From: Bradyrhizobium erythrophlei
Lineage (GTDB): Bacteria > Pseudomonadota > Alphaproteobacteria > Rhizobiales > Xanthobacteraceae
NCBI GenBank assembly: GCA_900129675.1
Contig: FSRD01000003.1
Location: 1,178,001-1,242,000 of the forward strand
Direction of reading: 5' to 3'
Length of the DNA: 64,000 nt
The notes under the pieces were generated by a model that saw nothing but the letters and a program-made list of their open reading frames with translations, made no database searches and was not told the DNA's origin. A program made the translations under genes and the position numbers. This document shows, in pieces, positions 62,499 to 64,000 of the stretch (positions are counted from its first letter, which is position 1; the number at the start of each line of letters is the position of its first letter).

Positions 62499-62780
62499 AT
62501 GTCCGCCAAACAGAAACTGACCACCACCGTCTCGACCAAGGGCCAGGTGATACTGCCCAAGGCGATCCGGGAACAGCGGCACTGGCCTGCGGGAACGGAA
62601 CTCGTGGTGGAGGATACCCCGGAGGGCGTATTGCTGAAGGCAAAGCCCGCCTTTACGCCCACCCGGCCGAAAGACGTCTTCGGCTCCCTGTCATATAAGG
62701 GGCCGGCAAAGTCGATCGCGGATATGGAGGCGGGGATCGCCGCCGAGGCGAAACGGCGGCATGCTCGCAATCGATACTAA
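62499..62780 (+). CDS. vapB: AbrB/MazE-family antitoxin (VapB-type)
   Basis: A 93-residue swapped-hairpin AbrB protein: TTTVSTKGQVILPKAIREQRHWPAGTELVVEDTPEGVLLKAK, with a C-terminal tail that would wrap the toxin (KSIADMEAGIAAEAKRR). It binds DNA and neutralises the PIN toxin encoded next. ATG 62499 has GGAAAGG 4-10 bp upstream. It overlaps the toxin gene by 20 bp. Confidence 0.9.
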   Translation: MSAKQKLTTTVSTKGQVILPKAIREQRHWPAGTELVVEDTPEGVLLKAKPAFTPTRPKDVFGSLSYKGPAKSIADMEAGIAAEAKRRHARNRY

Positions 62781-63150
62781 TCTCATCGTGCGCTATCTGG
62801 TGGGCGACGATCCCGGGCAGGCTGCCCGGGCACGCAGGCTGATCGACAACAACGATGTCTTCGTCTGCACCACAGTGCTGCTAGAGACCGAGTGGGTGCT
62901 GCGGAGCGTCTATGGGTTTTCCGCTGTCCAGTGTGCCAAGGCCCTCTCGGATTTCGCGGGGCTGCCGCGCGCGAAACTGGAAGATGCGACCGGCGCGGCA
63001 AAGGCGTTGGGCTGGATGCGGCAGGGCGTGGACTTTGCGGATGGCCTTCATCTGGCCAAGGCGGAAGGCTGTGAGGCCTTCATCAGCTTTGACCAGGATT
63101 TCGCCAATGCCGCCAACGCCCTCGGCGGCATCAAGGTGCGAGCGCCCTGA
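62761..63150 (+). CDS. vapC: VapC-type PIN-domain toxin
   Basis: A 129-residue PIN ribonuclease. The acidic residues are all visible: Asp5 in AIDTNLIVRYL, Glu42 in LLETEWVL, Asp94 in DFADGLHLA and Asp111/Asp113 in FISFDQDF. VapC toxins cut tRNA or rRNA when freed from VapB. The gene overlaps the antitoxin gene and is followed 120 bp later by a strong terminator. The pair looks intact and probably stabilises this end of the island. Confidence 0.92.
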   Translation: MLAIDTNLIVRYLVGDDPGQAARARRLIDNNDVFVCTTVLLETEWVLRSVYGFSAVQCAKALSDFAGLPRAKLEDATGAAKALGWMRQGVDFADGLHLAKAEGCEAFISFDQDFANAANALGGIKVRAP

Positions 63151-63271
63151 TAGCCCGGCGCTGGCTGTCCGCCCCGACTCCGTCAGTCGGCATAATCAGG
63201 AGCACCCGGTTCTTCGATTCCCTACGCGGCACCACGGGTGCCGGGTAGGGGACGCCGCCATCACCCAAAGG

Positions 63272-63301
63272 AAAACCCCGCCGTCGCCGGCGGGGTTTTT
63301 T
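63272..63301 (+). terminator. Rho-independent terminator after vapBC
   Basis: AAAACCCCGCCG (63272-63283) pairs with CGGCGGGGTTTT (63288-63299) around TCGC and runs into TTTT. It lies 120 bp after the vapC stop. Confidence 0.8.
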
Positions 63302-63392
63302 GTGTCCTACAAAAGTAGAGGACGTTTTAGTAGGGGGCGTTTTATGCCCGTCGCCGCACCAGATAGTTTTAACGGCCGCGCTCCTAGGTTGT

Positions 63393-63460
63393 AATTCGCG
63401 CGACACTTAACTGGGGTGCATCGCGCGAATTAATGGGGTGATAGCAGCCCTTTTGGGGTG
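63393..63460. repeat. 11-bp inverted repeat with three TGGGGTG iterons
   Basis: AATTCGCGCGA (63393-63403) and TCGCGCGAATT (63421-63431) form a perfect inverted repeat with a 17-bp centre. TGGGGTG occurs at 63412, 63434 and 63454, about two helix turns apart. The arrangement suggests a protein-binding array; no gene of known regulator type is adjacent. Confidence 0.5.
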
Positions 63461-63462
63461 CG

Positions 63463-63573
63463 TTACAAGTTCGACCGGCTTGATCTCGCCGGCCACTTGT
63501 ACTTCCGCACGTATCGCACTTCATGGCAGGTGCCATTCCGCATCAGCCTGGAATTGCCGCACTCGCTGCACAT
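63463..63573 (-). pseudogene. Small zinc-ribbon frame, remnant-like
   Basis: ATG 63573 opens a 36-residue frame: MCSECGNSRLMRNGTCHEV. One base further on, another frame continues C-D-T-C-G-S-T-S-G, which would complete a four-Cys ribbon like the C-terminus of class II ribonucleotide reductases (CSECGN...NGTC...CDTCG). A one-base shift in the spacer seems to have broken it. It may be a relic of such a gene or of a small zinc protein. Confidence 0.35.
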
Positions 63574-63741
63574 CTCGCTTTAGCAGTAGTTCGCCCCGGC
63601 GAGCCGGGTTTGGTCTAAGTTACGCTTCGCGCTTCTCGGTCGGCGAAAACCGGTGCTCGGGCTCCGCGGTTTTCAGCGCGGTCGCGGCGTCGCCGTGGCC
63701 GAGGAGGGCGGTGGGGCCGGAGGAGGGTGATCGCGGTGAAG

Positions 63742-63810
63742 TTGCCAAGTCAGCGGTTCAAATCCAACGAAATGCCCGTCGCTCCCGACCGTGTATGCCC
63801 GATACGCAGC
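63742..63810 (-). pseudogene. Remnant of a small rhizobial protein
   Basis: The minus strand reads RAYTVGSDGHFVGFEPLTWQ, resembling the first 20 residues of small proteins common in Bradyrhizobium (from memory). The following residues do not fit, and no start codon is close, so only a fragment is left. The rest of the window to 64000 holds no supported gene. Confidence 0.3.
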
Positions 63811-64000
63811 TCGCCGGTCTCGTCCAGAGTGACGCCGGACGGCGGATCCTGACTGGCGACGGCGAGGGCGCGCTCGCGGGCATGCGGGTCGGCGCGGTCC
63901 TGCATCCATCCGGATGCATCCACTGCTACGGCGTGATCTCTGGGTCGCTGTCAGGTTGATCAGGTGCACCGGTGGCGCGTAGCGGCCCCTCTTGCATGAC

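Noticed and set aside
63750..63775. GGTTCAAATCC, like a tRNA T-arm
   Set aside because: No acceptor stem, anticodon arm or CCA around it; it is part of a decayed coding sequence.
63438..63959. 173-codon plus-strand frame at the right end
   Set aside because: Ser/Arg/Cys-rich random composition, and the minus strand carries recognisable remnants.
1..64000. CRISPR array
   Set aside because: No regularly spaced direct repeats of 25-40 bp were seen; the repeats at 52229, 57713 and 60946 come only in pairs.

Overview
The window looks like accessory DNA of a high-GC alphaproteobacterium, most like Bradyrhizobium or a relative in the Nitrobacteraceae. The evidence is base composition, the many ISAs1, IS110, IS3 and IS701 elements, HGGxSTG and small 'MSEVTYYVALPF' type proteins, and a ku remnant, all typical of rhizobial genomes. 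No rRNA, tRNA or CRISPR array was found. Almost every recognisable gene belongs to defence, mobility, toxin-antitoxin or DNA repair, and many are visibly decaying, so this reads as a defence island.

Layout. 0-4.3 kb: a cut-off metallopeptidase gene, an XRE regulator, a DUF262 + HEPN nuclease pair and a serine recombinase. 5.1-8.0 kb: an IS3-family element with matching inverted repeats and a 3-bp target duplication, split by an IS110-family element. 8.2-14.0 kb: an XRE regulator with palindromic sites and a set of exported proteins of unknown function, two of them paralogous. 14.2-23.7 kb: a second serine recombinase, then an overlapping operon of Phd-like antitoxin, hsdM, hsdS, darT, darG and hsdR. 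darT carries a one-base frameshift and darG a 341-bp hairpin-ended insertion. 23.7-30.1 kb: a PLD nuclease, a helicase remnant, a repeat-built membrane protein, IS701 (CTAG duplication), ISAs1 (10-bp duplication) and a ku stub.

30.5-49.6 kb is the most interesting part, all on the plus strand. It starts with a sigma-70-like factor, an unknown small protein and an ImmA/IrrE-protease/UvrD-helicase/Cys-cluster fusion. A complete ubiquitin-like conjugation operon follows (double ubiquitin-like protein, E2, JAMM deubiquitinase, E1: the Bil anti-phage architecture). Then come SbcD, SbcC and an AddB/AddA-like helicase-nuclease pair. The same 30-bp promoter-like block lies upstream of the sigma gene and of the ubiquitin-like gene. 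I infer that the sigma factor and protease-helicase form a damage- or phage-responsive switch for the conjugation operon.

49.7-53.6 kb: another PLD nuclease, two PD-(D/E)XK-like genes (one frameshifted) and an ISL3 remnant. 53.6-56.6 kb (minus strand): a peptidyl-arginine/agmatine deiminase, a decayed 3-methyladenine glycosylase and a truncated SF1 helicase. 57.5-64 kb: a mosaic of small modules (Uma2 nuclease, DUF1016-TniQ chimera, cupin, DUF6036 nucleotidyltransferase pair, AbrB-VapC), separated by strong hairpin terminators and a paired repeat family.
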